Source: Bryobacterales bacterium
Lineage (GTDB): Bacteria > Acidobacteriota > Terriglobia > Bryobacterales > Bryobacteraceae
NCBI GenBank assembly: GCA_003132905.1
Contig: PKZC01000063.1
Span: 16,866 to 23,090, forward strand
DNA: 6,225 nucleotides
Direction of reading: 5' to 3'
Of this stretch, positions 1 through 5,483 are shown piece after piece (position 1 is the stretch's first letter; the number at the start of each line of letters is the position of its first letter). A model generated the notes under the pieces. The model had not been told where the DNA came from and made no database searches. It was given only the letters and a program-made list of their open reading frames with translations. Made by a program: the position numbers and the translations under genes.

Positions 1-894
1 CCGCTGGATGAGGCCCTCAAACAACTGCGCATCACCGTGCAGGCCGCACAGGAAACGCGTTCCCAGATCGAGCTGGATCTGGTGCGGAAACAGTCTGAGC
101 TGAAATTCCTGGATGAGACCAGCCGCAAGGAGCTTGGCATTCCGGCGGACGAATTAACAATCGGCGAAGAGGCCGTGCTGGATGAGGCAGGTTTGATTGA
201 GGCCGAACAAAAATATCAGGAAGTGAAGGCGCGGATTGAGGCACTGGGTCCGGTGAATCCACAGGCGCTGGAGGAGTTTCAAGAAGCGCAGCAGCGCTAC
301 GATTTCTTGAACGCGCAGCGGCAAGATTTGCTCGATTCGATCCGCGATACCGAAAAGGCCATCCACGAAATCGACGTCGAATCGCGCAAGCGCTTCACGG
401 ATGCGTTCGAGGCGGTGAACGGCTACTTCCGCGAAATGTTCCGCACGCTGTTTGGCGGCGGCGTTGGCGAGATGCGGCTGACGGATGAAACCAACATCGC
501 CGAATCCGGCATCGACATCGTGGCGTCGCCGCCGGGCAAGCGGCTGCAAAGCGTTCTATTGCTCTCGGGCGGCGAAAAGTCGCTCACCGCAATGGCGCTG
601 CTGATGGCGATTTTCCAATATACGCCCAGCCCTTTCTGCATCCTCGACGAAGTGGACGCTCCGCTCGACGAGCCGAACATCGAGCGCTTGACGCGGCTGA
701 TCAAGACCATGTCGACGCAGACGCAGTTCATCGTGATTACGCATGCCAAACGAACCATGGAAGCGGCGCAATCGCTCTATGGCGTCACCATGCAAGAACC
801 CGGTGTATCGAAGCTGGTCTCGGTGCGTTTCGGACCCGAGGCTGCGGCTCCGAAGCCGGTTCCAGAACTCGCCATGCAAGGCGCCGCGAATTAG
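1..894 (+). CDS. smc: Chromosome segregation protein SMC, C-terminal part (5' end outside window)
   Basis: This is the last 297 residues of an SMC protein, the ATPase that with ScpA/ScpB compacts and helps segregate the bacterial chromosome. Residues about 1-130 (numbered from the window edge) are charged, glutamine- and glutamate-rich coiled coil, matching the returning arm of the SMC rod, with the typical LGPVNPQALEEF stretch at 82-93. The C-terminal ATPase head follows: ABC signature LSGGEKS at 188-194, Walker B CILDEVDAPLD at 213-223 with D216 and catalytic E217, and the H-loop histidine at about 248 (VITHAKRTM). Walker A and the hinge would lie upstream of the window. The frame is open from base 1 and ends at TAG 892-894, so the ATG or GTG codons inside it are not starts. 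The last 20 or so residues are a low-complexity Ala/Pro tail, as often seen after the head. It faces a convergent amidohydrolase gene. Identification is firm. Confidence 0.96.
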   Translation, partial: PLDEALKQLRITVQAAQETRSQIELDLVRKQSELKFLDETSRKELGIPADELTIGEEAVLDEAGLIEAEQKYQEVKARIEALGPVNPQALEEFQEAQQRYDFLNAQRQDLLDSIRDTEKAIHEIDVESRKRFTDAFEAVNGYFREMFRTLFGGGVGEMRLTDETNIAESGIDIVASPPGKRLQSVLLLSGGEKSLTAMALLMAIFQYTPSPFCILDEVDAPLDEPNIERLTRLIKTMSTQTQFIVITHAKRTMEAAQSLYGVTMQEPGVSKLVSVRFGPEAAAPKPVPELAMQGAAN

Positions 895-928
895 CGCAGG
901 AACAAACGGGAACCCGGGCGCGCGAACT

Positions 929-947
929 AGCATGCGAAGCGCATGTT
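929..947. terminator. Candidate bidirectional terminator hairpin between convergent genes
   Basis: The 62-bp gap between the smc stop (894) and the amidohydrolase stop (957) contains CATGCG (931-936), AAG, CGCATG (940-945), a perfect 6-bp inverted repeat with a 3-nt loop. It extends outward by a G-T and an A-T pair to 929-947. On the plus strand it is followed by only three T residues, and on the minus strand there is no U tract, so a Rho-independent terminator is plausible but weak. Its position between convergent stop codons is the main support. Confidence 0.4.
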
Positions 948-956
948 TGAGGTCTG

Positions 957-2219
957 TCATTGGCGATAGACCACTCCGCCTTTCATCACGAATGCGACCT
1001 TCTGCAAGACGCCGATGTCGGTCAAAGGATTGCCGGGAACCGCAACGATGTCGGCAAAATATCCCGGCTTCAACGCACCCAATTGTTCCTTCCAACCCAA
1101 GAGCTTCGCGCCATTCAGCGTGCCGGCTTGGATGGCGGCCAGCGGCGTCATGCCGTATTTCACCATCAAGGCGAACTCGCGGGCTTGCGTTCCATGCGGG
1201 AACGGGCCGACGTCGGATCCCATTGCCACCGGAACGCCGGCGGCTAACTGCTTGGCAAATTCACGAGCGTGAACATCCAGAAGTTGACGTTCGCGCGTGG
1301 CCTGCTGCGGCGTGGCGGCGTGATCGGCAAAGTACTCGGTGATGGTGAATGTCGGAACGGCGAAGATCTGTTTCTCGTGCATCAGGCGCATGGTTTCCGC
1401 GGAGAGCTGAAAAGCATGATCGATCGAGACGACACCCGCCTGCGCGGCGTAACGCGTGCCAGGTTCACCTGTGGCGTGGACGGCGATGTGCTTGCCCACG
1501 CGCGCTGCTTCCTGGACAGCGGCGGCCAGTTCAGCGTCACTGTATTGGTATGGCGTGGTGAGCTTGCCATCGCGCACCGAGTCCGGTCCGGTCTCGTAGA
1601 TTTTGATGAAATCCGCACCCAGCTTGAACTGTTCCCGCATCACGGCCACTAGCTCGCTGGCATTGTTCGCGTAGCTTGCGTTGGAGAGCACGCGCTGTTC
1701 GGGATTGTAGCCGATGGCGTCTTCATGCCCGCCGAGAATGTCGATGGCGTTCCCGCTGATGCGCAAACGTGGGCCGGGGATTAAGCCATGATCGATAGCG
1801 TCGCGCACGGCAGTGTCGGCTGCGCCCGCGCCTTCGGTGCCCATGTCGCGCTCGGCGGTGAATCCGGCCATCAGGTCGTCACGGGCGGCCAGCGTGGCGA
1901 TAATAGTGCGCTGCGCAACCGATTCCTGGACGGTCTGCAAGTCCTCAGCGCCCGGGTGTAAGAAGAGATGCACGTGCGCGTCGATCAAGCCGGGAAGCAG
2001 CGTGGTGTCGCCGAGATCGATGATCTGCGCACCACTGGGGCGCGTAACGGAGGAGCCGACCGCGGCGATACGGTCGCCTTGAATCAGGATTTCCCCAGGC
2101 GAGGTAAGGCTGCCACTCTCGACATCGAGCAGGCGTGCGGCGTGGAGGACGATTGTGCGCGCAGGTTGCGCAGCGAGTGAAATAGCGACGGCAGCGAGCG
2201 CTAGAACGCGCCGGATCAC
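957..2219 (-). CDS. Secreted metal-dependent amidohydrolase (subtype I, carboxylated-lysine; dipeptidase/imidazolonepropionase-like)
   Basis: A 420-residue amidohydrolase-superfamily enzyme with a putative signal peptide (VIRRVLALAAVAISLAAQPA, residues 1-20: arginines, a hydrophobic core, small residues before a likely cleavage site), so probably exported. The metal-site residues are all present in order: HVH at 82-84, the likely carboxylated lysine K206 in FIKIYETG, H248 in HATG, H268 in DHA, and D336 in GSD. Residues about 20-75 and 385-420 form the small beta-sandwich that flanks the barrel. This pattern fits the binuclear Xaa-Pro / Xaa-Arg dipeptidase and imidazolonepropionase-like branch; the substrate cannot be read from sequence. 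The start chosen is GTG at 2219-2217, because the signal peptide follows it directly and GGGGAG lies 9 nt upstream (minus strand of 2229-2234). An in-frame start at 2357 would add 46 unrelated residues and overlap the mutase by 140 bp. The GTG overlaps the mutase TGA as GTGA, implying translational coupling. Confidence 0.9.
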   Translation of the reverse strand: MIRRVLALAAVAISLAAQPARTIVLHAARLLDVESGSLTSPGEILIQGDRIAAVGSSVTRPSGAQIIDLGDTTLLPGLIDAHVHLFLHPGAEDLQTVQESVAQRTIIATLAARDDLMAGFTAERDMGTEGAGAADTAVRDAIDHGLIPGPRLRISGNAIDILGGHEDAIGYNPEQRVLSNASYANNASELVAVMREQFKLGADFIKIYETGPDSVRDGKLTTPYQYSDAELAAAVQEAARVGKHIAVHATGEPGTRYAAQAGVVSIDHAFQLSAETMRLMHEKQIFAVPTFTITEYFADHAATPQQATRERQLLDVHAREFAKQLAAGVPVAMGSDVGPFPHGTQAREFALMVKYGMTPLAAIQAGTLNGAKLLGWKEQLGALKPGYFADIVAVPGNPLTDIGVLQKVAFVMKGGVVYRQ

Positions 2220-3583
2220 AAGACCGGACTCCCCGCGCGCGACGCTTCCAGCACTTGCTCCACTTCCGATTGATACTTCTTCAACAGAGTTTCGTTGGCG
2301 GCCTCGAATCGCATCACCAGCACAGGCTGCGTGTTGGAAGCACGCAGTAATCCCCAACCCTCGGGGAAGATCACTCGCACGCCGTCGATATCGATAGTTT
2401 TATAAGACTTCTTGAAATGCTCGGCCACGCGCGCTACCAGCTCGAATTTGATCTCGTCGGGACAGTCCATGCGAATCTCGGGAGTGGATACCATTTTCGG
2501 AACACCCGCGAGTTGCGCCGAAAGCGGACGGCCGGACTTCGCGACGATTTCGATCAACCGGCAGGCGGAGTAGAGCGCGTCATCATAACCGCGGTAGCGA
2601 TCGCCGAAGAACATATGGCCGGACATCTCGCCCGCCAGTTCGGCGTGCTCTTCTTTCATTTTGGCTTTGATCAGCGAGTGGCCCGTCTTATACATGATGC
2701 CGTTGCCGCCCAATTTCGCGATCTGGTCATACATCACCTGCGAGCATTTCACTTCGCCGATGAACGTCGCGCCGGGCTTACGCTGCAGAATTTCGCGCGC
2801 GTAGATGAGCAGCAACAGATCGCCATAAATAACGTTGCCCTGCTCGTCCACAGCTCCGATGCGATCGGAATCGCCATCGAAGGCCAGGCCCAGCTCCGCG
2901 CCCGTTTCACGAACTTTCGCGATCAAGTGGGCCAAATTCGCGGGAACCGTGGGGTCGGGATGGTGATTCGGGAAATGGCCGTCCATCTCGAAGAACAGCT
3001 CGGTGGCATCGACGTTCAGCTTCTCAAAAATCCGATGGATCACTGGACCCGCAGTGCCGTTGCCCGCATCGGCGACCAACTTGATTCTGCGTTCCAAACG
3101 GAATTGCGCCGCTACTTCGTCAACGTAAGGAGTAACCGCATCGGTGGTCGCCAGTGTGCCGTGCCCGGTTTCAAAATCGGCCGTCTGGATGATATGCAGC
3201 ACTTCCTGGATCGCCTCGCCGTGTAACGTGCCTGTGCCGCAAACGCTCTTGAAGCCGTTGTACTCCGATGGATTGTGGCTGCCGGTAATCATAACGGCGC
3301 CGTGGGCCTTCAAGTTTTGCGCCGAATGATAGAGCACCGGCGTGGGCACCGTGCCGATATCGGTAACGTTGCAACCCGCCGCCCGTAGACCCGGGACTAA
3401 CGCATCGCGCAGACGCGTGGAACTGAGACGGCAATCGCGCCCGACATTGATGTTTGCGCCGCCGCCGTGCCGTCGCATATAGGTCCCCAACCCGCGTCCC
3501 AGCTGCTCGACGTCAGGGCTGAGCAGTTCAGAATCCGCGACGCCCCGGATGTCGTATTCGCGGAAGATAGTCGGCTTGAGCAT
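2216..3583 (-). CDS. manB: Phosphomannomutase/phosphoglucomutase (alpha-D-phosphohexomutase family)
   Basis: A 455-residue cytoplasmic enzyme that interconverts hexose 1- and 6-phosphates through a bis-phosphate intermediate, feeding GDP-mannose, UDP-glucose and surface polysaccharide synthesis. All four domain signatures are visible: the N-terminal FREYDIRG (7-14), the phosphoserine loop TGSHNP with S102, the Mg-binding DGDSDR loop with D236, D238 and D240, the sugar-recognition loop GEMSGH (318-323), and the phosphate-binding RASNTQP (414-420). Length and motif spacing closely match the dual-specificity PMM/PGM type such as Pseudomonas AlgC, rather than the shorter GlmM. Mannose versus glucose preference cannot be decided from sequence, so the symbol is provisional. 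It starts at ATG 3583-3581; there is no good Shine-Dalgarno, only GGA 3 nt ahead, and a TAAAAT box lies 6 nt upstream. The stop TGA (2218-2216) overlaps the GTG of the downstream amidohydrolase. It follows the glycosylase gene after a 73-bp gap. Confidence 0.94.
   Translation of the reverse strand: MLKPTIFREYDIRGVADSELLSPDVEQLGRGLGTYMRRHGGGANINVGRDCRLSSTRLRDALVPGLRAAGCNVTDIGTVPTPVLYHSAQNLKAHGAVMITGSHNPSEYNGFKSVCGTGTLHGEAIQEVLHIIQTADFETGHGTLATTDAVTPYVDEVAAQFRLERRIKLVADAGNGTAGPVIHRIFEKLNVDATELFFEMDGHFPNHHPDPTVPANLAHLIAKVRETGAELGLAFDGDSDRIGAVDEQGNVIYGDLLLLIYAREILQRKPGATFIGEVKCSQVMYDQIAKLGGNGIMYKTGHSLIKAKMKEEHAELAGEMSGHMFFGDRYRGYDDALYSACRLIEIVAKSGRPLSAQLAGVPKMVSTPEIRMDCPDEIKFELVARVAEHFKKSYKTIDIDGVRVIFPEGWGLLRASNTQPVLVMRFEAANETLLKKYQSEVEQVLEASRAGSPVL
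2229..2234 (-). promoter_or_regulatory. Ribosome binding site deciding the amidohydrolase GTG start
   Basis: On the minus strand this reads GGGGAG, 9 nt before the GTG at 2219-2217. It lies inside the last codons of the mutase gene and supports the downstream GTG start over the upstream in-frame ATG at 2357. Confidence 0.55.
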
Positions 3584-3589
3584 ATTCCA

Positions 3590-3595
3590 ATTTTA
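3590..3595 (-). promoter_or_regulatory. Candidate -10 box (TAAAAT) for a leaderless mutase transcript
   Basis: On the minus strand TAAAAT matches the sigma-70 -10 consensus at 5 of 6 positions and is followed by 6 nt and then the ATG of the mutase. Transcription would therefore begin at or next to the start codon, giving a leaderless mRNA, which would fit the lack of a strong Shine-Dalgarno. No TTGACA-like -35 is visible, because the expected position is inside C-rich heptamers. This is a suggestion only. Confidence 0.25.
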
Positions 3596-3624
3596 GGGGT
3601 TCGGGGTTGGGGATTGGGGGTTGG
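3596..3624 (+). repeat. GGGG-heptamer repeat with G-quadruplex motif
   Basis: The plus strand carries four G runs: GGGG at 3596-3599, 3603-3606 and 3609-3612, then GGGGG at 3616-3620, with loops TTC, TT and ATT, then TTGG. The units are degenerate heptamers of the form GGGGWTT. The array meets the strict four-run definition of a G-quadruplex motif with loops of only 2-3 nt. It lies in the non-coding gap between the glycosylase stop and the mutase start, with the G-rich strand being the template for these minus-strand genes. Similar C4/G4 heptamers are known as intergenic short tandem repeats in other bacteria, such as the cyanobacterial STRR elements. Confidence 0.75.
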
Positions 3625-3656
3625 CTGTCGGCCGAAGGCGTTGCGGAGGTAGACCG

Positions 3657-4232
3657 TCAGGAGACCATACGGACCCGGCTCGCGAAGCGATTTCCTTCGA
3701 TCACAAAGCGCAGCGGCCAATCGGCGCAATGTGTGATGCCGATTCGCGGGGTTACTTGGATTTCGAAGGGCGTCTCGGCGACCAAACGACGGACCTGTAG
3801 CGGGCCTTCCACCAGATCCGCTCCGTTCAACTTGCGCGTGATCCCCATGGCGAGCGTAAGTTTGCCTGGGCCCGACGCGAGATTTTCGATGTGCCTTGCA
3901 GCGGGCCGGCGGCGCTGCATGATGCCTAACCCGGCCAGCGGCTCCAGCGCGCGAATCAAAACGCAGCCAGCCATGCCCTCGGGCTCAGCGACGAAGTTCA
4001 AACATTCATACATGCCATAGATGAAATACACGTAGGCGTGGCCAGGTGGTCCGAAGATCACGCGCGTGCGATTGGTGGGACCACGCCAGGCGTGAGCGGC
4101 CCGATCGTCCACGCCCAGATAGGCTTCCACTTCCACGATCCGCCCCGCGGCGCTACCGTGCACCAAGATCTTTCCCAGGCAATCGCGCGCCACTTCTATC
4201 GCCGGACGAGCGTAGAAATCGCGCGGGAGCAG
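3657..4232 (-). CDS. DNA-3-methyladenine glycosylase, AAG/MPG family (start uncertain)
   Basis: A base-excision repair enzyme that flips out and removes alkylated or deaminated purines, such as 3-methyladenine and hypoxanthine. The AAG/MPG signatures are clear. Numbered from the CTG start used here, GRIVEVEAYLG holds the catalytic Glu (E36) and stacking Tyr (Y38), with H47 nine residues further as in human AAG (E125, Y127, H136). YVYFIYGMYECLN matches the third aromatic wall and the conserved Asn; VLIRALEP and SGPGKLT follow; the end is PRIGI...PLRF..GNRF.SR. The start is a problem. The first ordinary start codon is GTG at 4193-4191, but in-frame codons upstream encode LLPRDFYARPAIE, the conserved N-terminus of this family, and no ATG, GTG or TTG occurs before the stop at 4295-4293. 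I place the start at CTG 4232-4230 (191 residues); ATT at 4265-4263 is another option (202 residues). If initiation is really at 4193, the product has 178 residues and lacks the first strand. It stops at TGA 3659-3657. Confidence 0.9.
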   Translation of the reverse strand: MLPRDFYARPAIEVARDCLGKILVHGSAAGRIVEVEAYLGVDDRAAHAWRGPTNRTRVIFGPPGHAYVYFIYGMYECLNFVAEPEGMAGCVLIRALEPLAGLGIMQRRRPAARHIENLASGPGKLTLAMGITRKLNGADLVEGPLQVRRLVAETPFEIQVTPRIGITHCADWPLRFVIEGNRFASRVRMVS

Positions 4233-4281
4233 CGCGGAGCCGGAGACAATTTGAGCGATGGGAATGCCGGTTGCTTCTTGT

Positions 4282-4299
4282 ATGCTAGGAGGTTAGCAT
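4282..4299 (+). promoter_or_regulatory. Perfect inverted repeat enclosing the thpR ribosome binding site and start codon
   Basis: ATGCTA (4282-4287), GGAGGT (4288-4293), TAGCAT (4294-4299) is a perfect 6-bp inverted repeat with a 6-nt loop. In RNA it extends by a U-G and a G-C pair (4281/4300 and 4280/4301). AGGAGG at 4287-4292, a full anti-16S match 5 nt before the ATG at 4298, falls almost entirely in the loop, while the AUG is paired in the 3' arm. As DNA it is an 18-bp palindrome of the size bound by dimeric repressors. Strong Shine-Dalgarno and correct spacing settle the thpR start. Confidence 0.6.
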
Positions 4300-4861
4300 G
4301 CGGCTATTCACTGGGATCGACCTGCCGGAAGACGTGCGGGAAAAGCTGGAAAGGCTGCTCATGCACTTGCGTCCGTGCGCGCATTTGAAGTGGAGCCCCG
4401 TGTACAACCTGCATGTGACGCTGAAGTTTATTGGCGAATGGCCAGAGGAGAAGCTGCCGCAGCTTGAGGCCGCGTTAAAAACCGTGGTTCCACGCGAGCC
4501 TATCGCTGCCGAGCTGAAGGGACTGGGATGGTTTCCGAATCCGCATCATCCGCGCGTGTTTTGGGTAGGTGTGCAGGGCGGAGACGCGCTGCCCGCGCTG
4601 GTAAAGGACATTGACGCTGGGCTTACGCCACTGGGGATCGCGGCCGAAGATCGGGCTTTCAACGCTCATCTCACACTGGCGCGCATCAAAGAGCCGGCGC
4701 CGCTGCAGGCCTTGCGGACCGCAGTGGCGGAGTTAACATCGGTGGAATTTGGTTCGTTCGCGGTGGATCGGTTTCATCTGTTCCGCAGCCAGCCCGGGTC
4801 GGCCGGCTCTATCTACACCAAACTTTCGGAGTATCCGTTTCTAGCCCCCCTCCAATCCTAA
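4298..4861 (+). CDS. thpR: RNA 2',3'-cyclic phosphodiesterase (2'-5' RNA ligase, LigT/ThpR, 2H superfamily)
   Basis: A 187-residue member of the 2H phosphoesterase superfamily, the usual length for bacterial LigT/ThpR. Known members open RNA 2',3'-cyclic phosphates to 2'-phosphates and in vitro make or break 2'-5' linkages in tRNA halves; the role in the cell is not well established. The two catalytic H-x-T-x motifs are both intact: HVTL at 39-42 (NLHVTLKFIGE) and HLTL at 124-127 (FNAHLTLARIK), each at the start of a central strand of the two lobes. The N-terminus MRLFTGIDLP is typical of the family. The start is fixed by AGGAGG 5 nt upstream. The stop TAA (4859-4861) overlaps an ATG as TAATG, beginning a six-codon mini-ORF ahead of plsY. 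It is divergent from the glycosylase gene and is first in the cluster with plsY and gpsA. No clear promoter is readable in the short divergent region. Confidence 0.94.
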   Translation: MRLFTGIDLPEDVREKLERLLMHLRPCAHLKWSPVYNLHVTLKFIGEWPEEKLPQLEAALKTVVPREPIAAELKGLGWFPNPHHPRVFWVGVQGGDALPALVKDIDAGLTPLGIAAEDRAFNAHLTLARIKEPAPLQALRTAVAELTSVEFGSFAVDRFHLFRSQPGSAGSIYTKLSEYPFLAPLQS

Positions 4862-4895
4862 TGACGCCCTACATCTCCTAATGACCCCCTTCATC
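4856..4895 (+). repeat. Tandem 20-bp duplication spanning the thpR stop and plsY start
   Basis: Bases 4856-4875 and 4876-4895 are directly adjacent copies of one 20-bp unit beginning TCCTAATGAC and ending CATC, identical at 18 of 20 positions (differences at unit positions 11 and 16). The match does not extend on either side, so it is exactly two copies. Each unit contains TAATG: in the first copy this is the thpR stop joined to the ATG of a mini-ORF, in the second the mini-ORF stop joined to the plsY ATG. Confidence 0.9.
4861..4881 (+). CDS. Six-codon mini-ORF (MTPYIS) between thpR and plsY
   Basis: ATG at 4861 opens a frame of six codons, Met-Thr-Pro-Tyr-Ile-Ser, ending at TAA 4879-4881. 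It shares bases with both neighbours: its A is the last base of the thpR stop, and the last A of its stop is the first base of the plsY ATG. It resembles the first residues of PlsY (MTPFIA) because it arose by duplication of that start region. Whether it is translated, and whether it matters beyond passing ribosomes from thpR to plsY, is not known. It could simply be a decaying duplicate. Confidence 0.35.
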   Translation: MTPYIS

Positions 4896-5483
4896 GCCGT
4901 CGTCGTTGCTTACCTCGTTGGTGGCATCCCTTTCGGATATTTGCTCGTACGCTGGAAAACCGGCGGCGACGTGCGCGAAAAAGGCAGCGGCAATATCGGG
5001 GCGACAAATGTGCTGCGGACCACCGGCCGGGCCATCGCGGTGGCTACGCTGGTGCTCGATATTGCCAAGGGCGTGTTCGCGGTGTGGTTAGCGGATCGGC
5101 TCTCCGGCGGTTCGCCGCTATGGATGAGTTTGGCGGCTCTCGCGGTAATGGCCGGACACGCGTTTCCGATATTCCTGAAGTTTCAAGGCGGCAAGGCGGT
5201 GGCCAGTTTTATTGGCGCGTTTCTCTACCTCACGCCCATTCCAATGCTCGCAGCACTTTTGGTATTCATTATCGTGGTGGCGGCAACACGGCAGATTTCG
5301 ATGGGATCGATTGTTGCGGCGGGCGCTCTTCCGCTGGCCGCGTGGATGATCGAACATCCTCCCTCGATCGTGCTGCTAGCGACACTTGTGGCGGCCGTTT
5401 TTCTGATCTTTCGTCATCGCGCCAATATCGACCGGATTCGATCGGGAACCGAAAACGTTTTCCGCTTTGGGAACCCACGGTGA
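4881..5483 (+). CDS. plsY: Acyl-phosphate:glycerol-3-phosphate acyltransferase PlsY
   Basis: A 200-residue integral membrane enzyme that transfers an acyl group from acyl-phosphate (made by PlsX) to the sn-1 position of glycerol-3-phosphate, giving lysophosphatidate. The three conserved PlsY motifs are present: GSGNIGATNVLR at 35-46, GHAFPIFLKFQGGKAVA at 92-108 (glycerol-3-phosphate binding), and RHRANIDRIRSGTE at 178-191 near the C-terminus. Hydrophobic segments at about 1-24, 48-72, 80-98, 112-136, 141-157 and 160-177 give the expected multi-pass topology. The Ala after GGK, where many members have Gly, also occurs in Gram-positive PlsY and is not a defect. No Shine-Dalgarno is visible before the ATG; translation probably depends on ribosomes arriving through the TAATG overlaps from thpR. 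Its TGA stop (5481-5483) overlaps the GTG start of gpsA, whose product supplies its substrate. Confidence 0.96.
   Translation: MTPFIAVVVAYLVGGIPFGYLLVRWKTGGDVREKGSGNIGATNVLRTTGRAIAVATLVLDIAKGVFAVWLADRLSGGSPLWMSLAALAVMAGHAFPIFLKFQGGKAVASFIGAFLYLTPIPMLAALLVFIIVVAATRQISMGSIVAAGALPLAAWMIEHPPSIVLLATLVAAVFLIFRHRANIDRIRSGTENVFRFGNPR
5451..5462. repeat. 12-bp perfect palindrome in the 3' end of plsY
   Basis: GAAAACGTTTTC is a perfect 12-bp palindrome located 18 bp before the gpsA start. It is bracketed by two copies of GGGAACC (5444-5450 and 5469-5475). It encodes the ENVF part of the PlsY C-terminus, so its symmetry may be accidental. A regulatory role is not shown. Confidence 0.35.

Noticed and set aside
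556..1342. Open frames on both strands (556-1095 minus, 743-1342 plus) over the smc end and amidohydrolase end
   Set aside because: Arginine/serine-rich shadow translations of GC-rich genes with no motif and no ribosome binding site.
2220..2357. An upstream in-frame ATG that would extend the amidohydrolase by 46 residues
   Set aside because: The extension overlaps the mutase coding region, has no family similarity, and would bury a well-formed signal peptide; GTG at 2219 with GGGGAG upstream is better.
2417..3226. A 269-codon open frame on the plus strand opposite the mutase
   Set aside because: It lies wholly antisense to a gene with every catalytic motif intact; its length reflects high GC, and no domain is recognisable.
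4271..4286. TTGCTT and TATGCT as a promoter for thpR
   Set aside because: The spacing is far too short for a -35/-10 pair, and a -10 at 4281 would start transcription after the Shine-Dalgarno.
5185..5215. GGKAVAS in PlsY motif 2 instead of GGKGVAT, as a possible inactivating change
   Set aside because: Ala at this position and small changes after it occur in functional PlsY proteins, and motifs 1 and 3 are intact.
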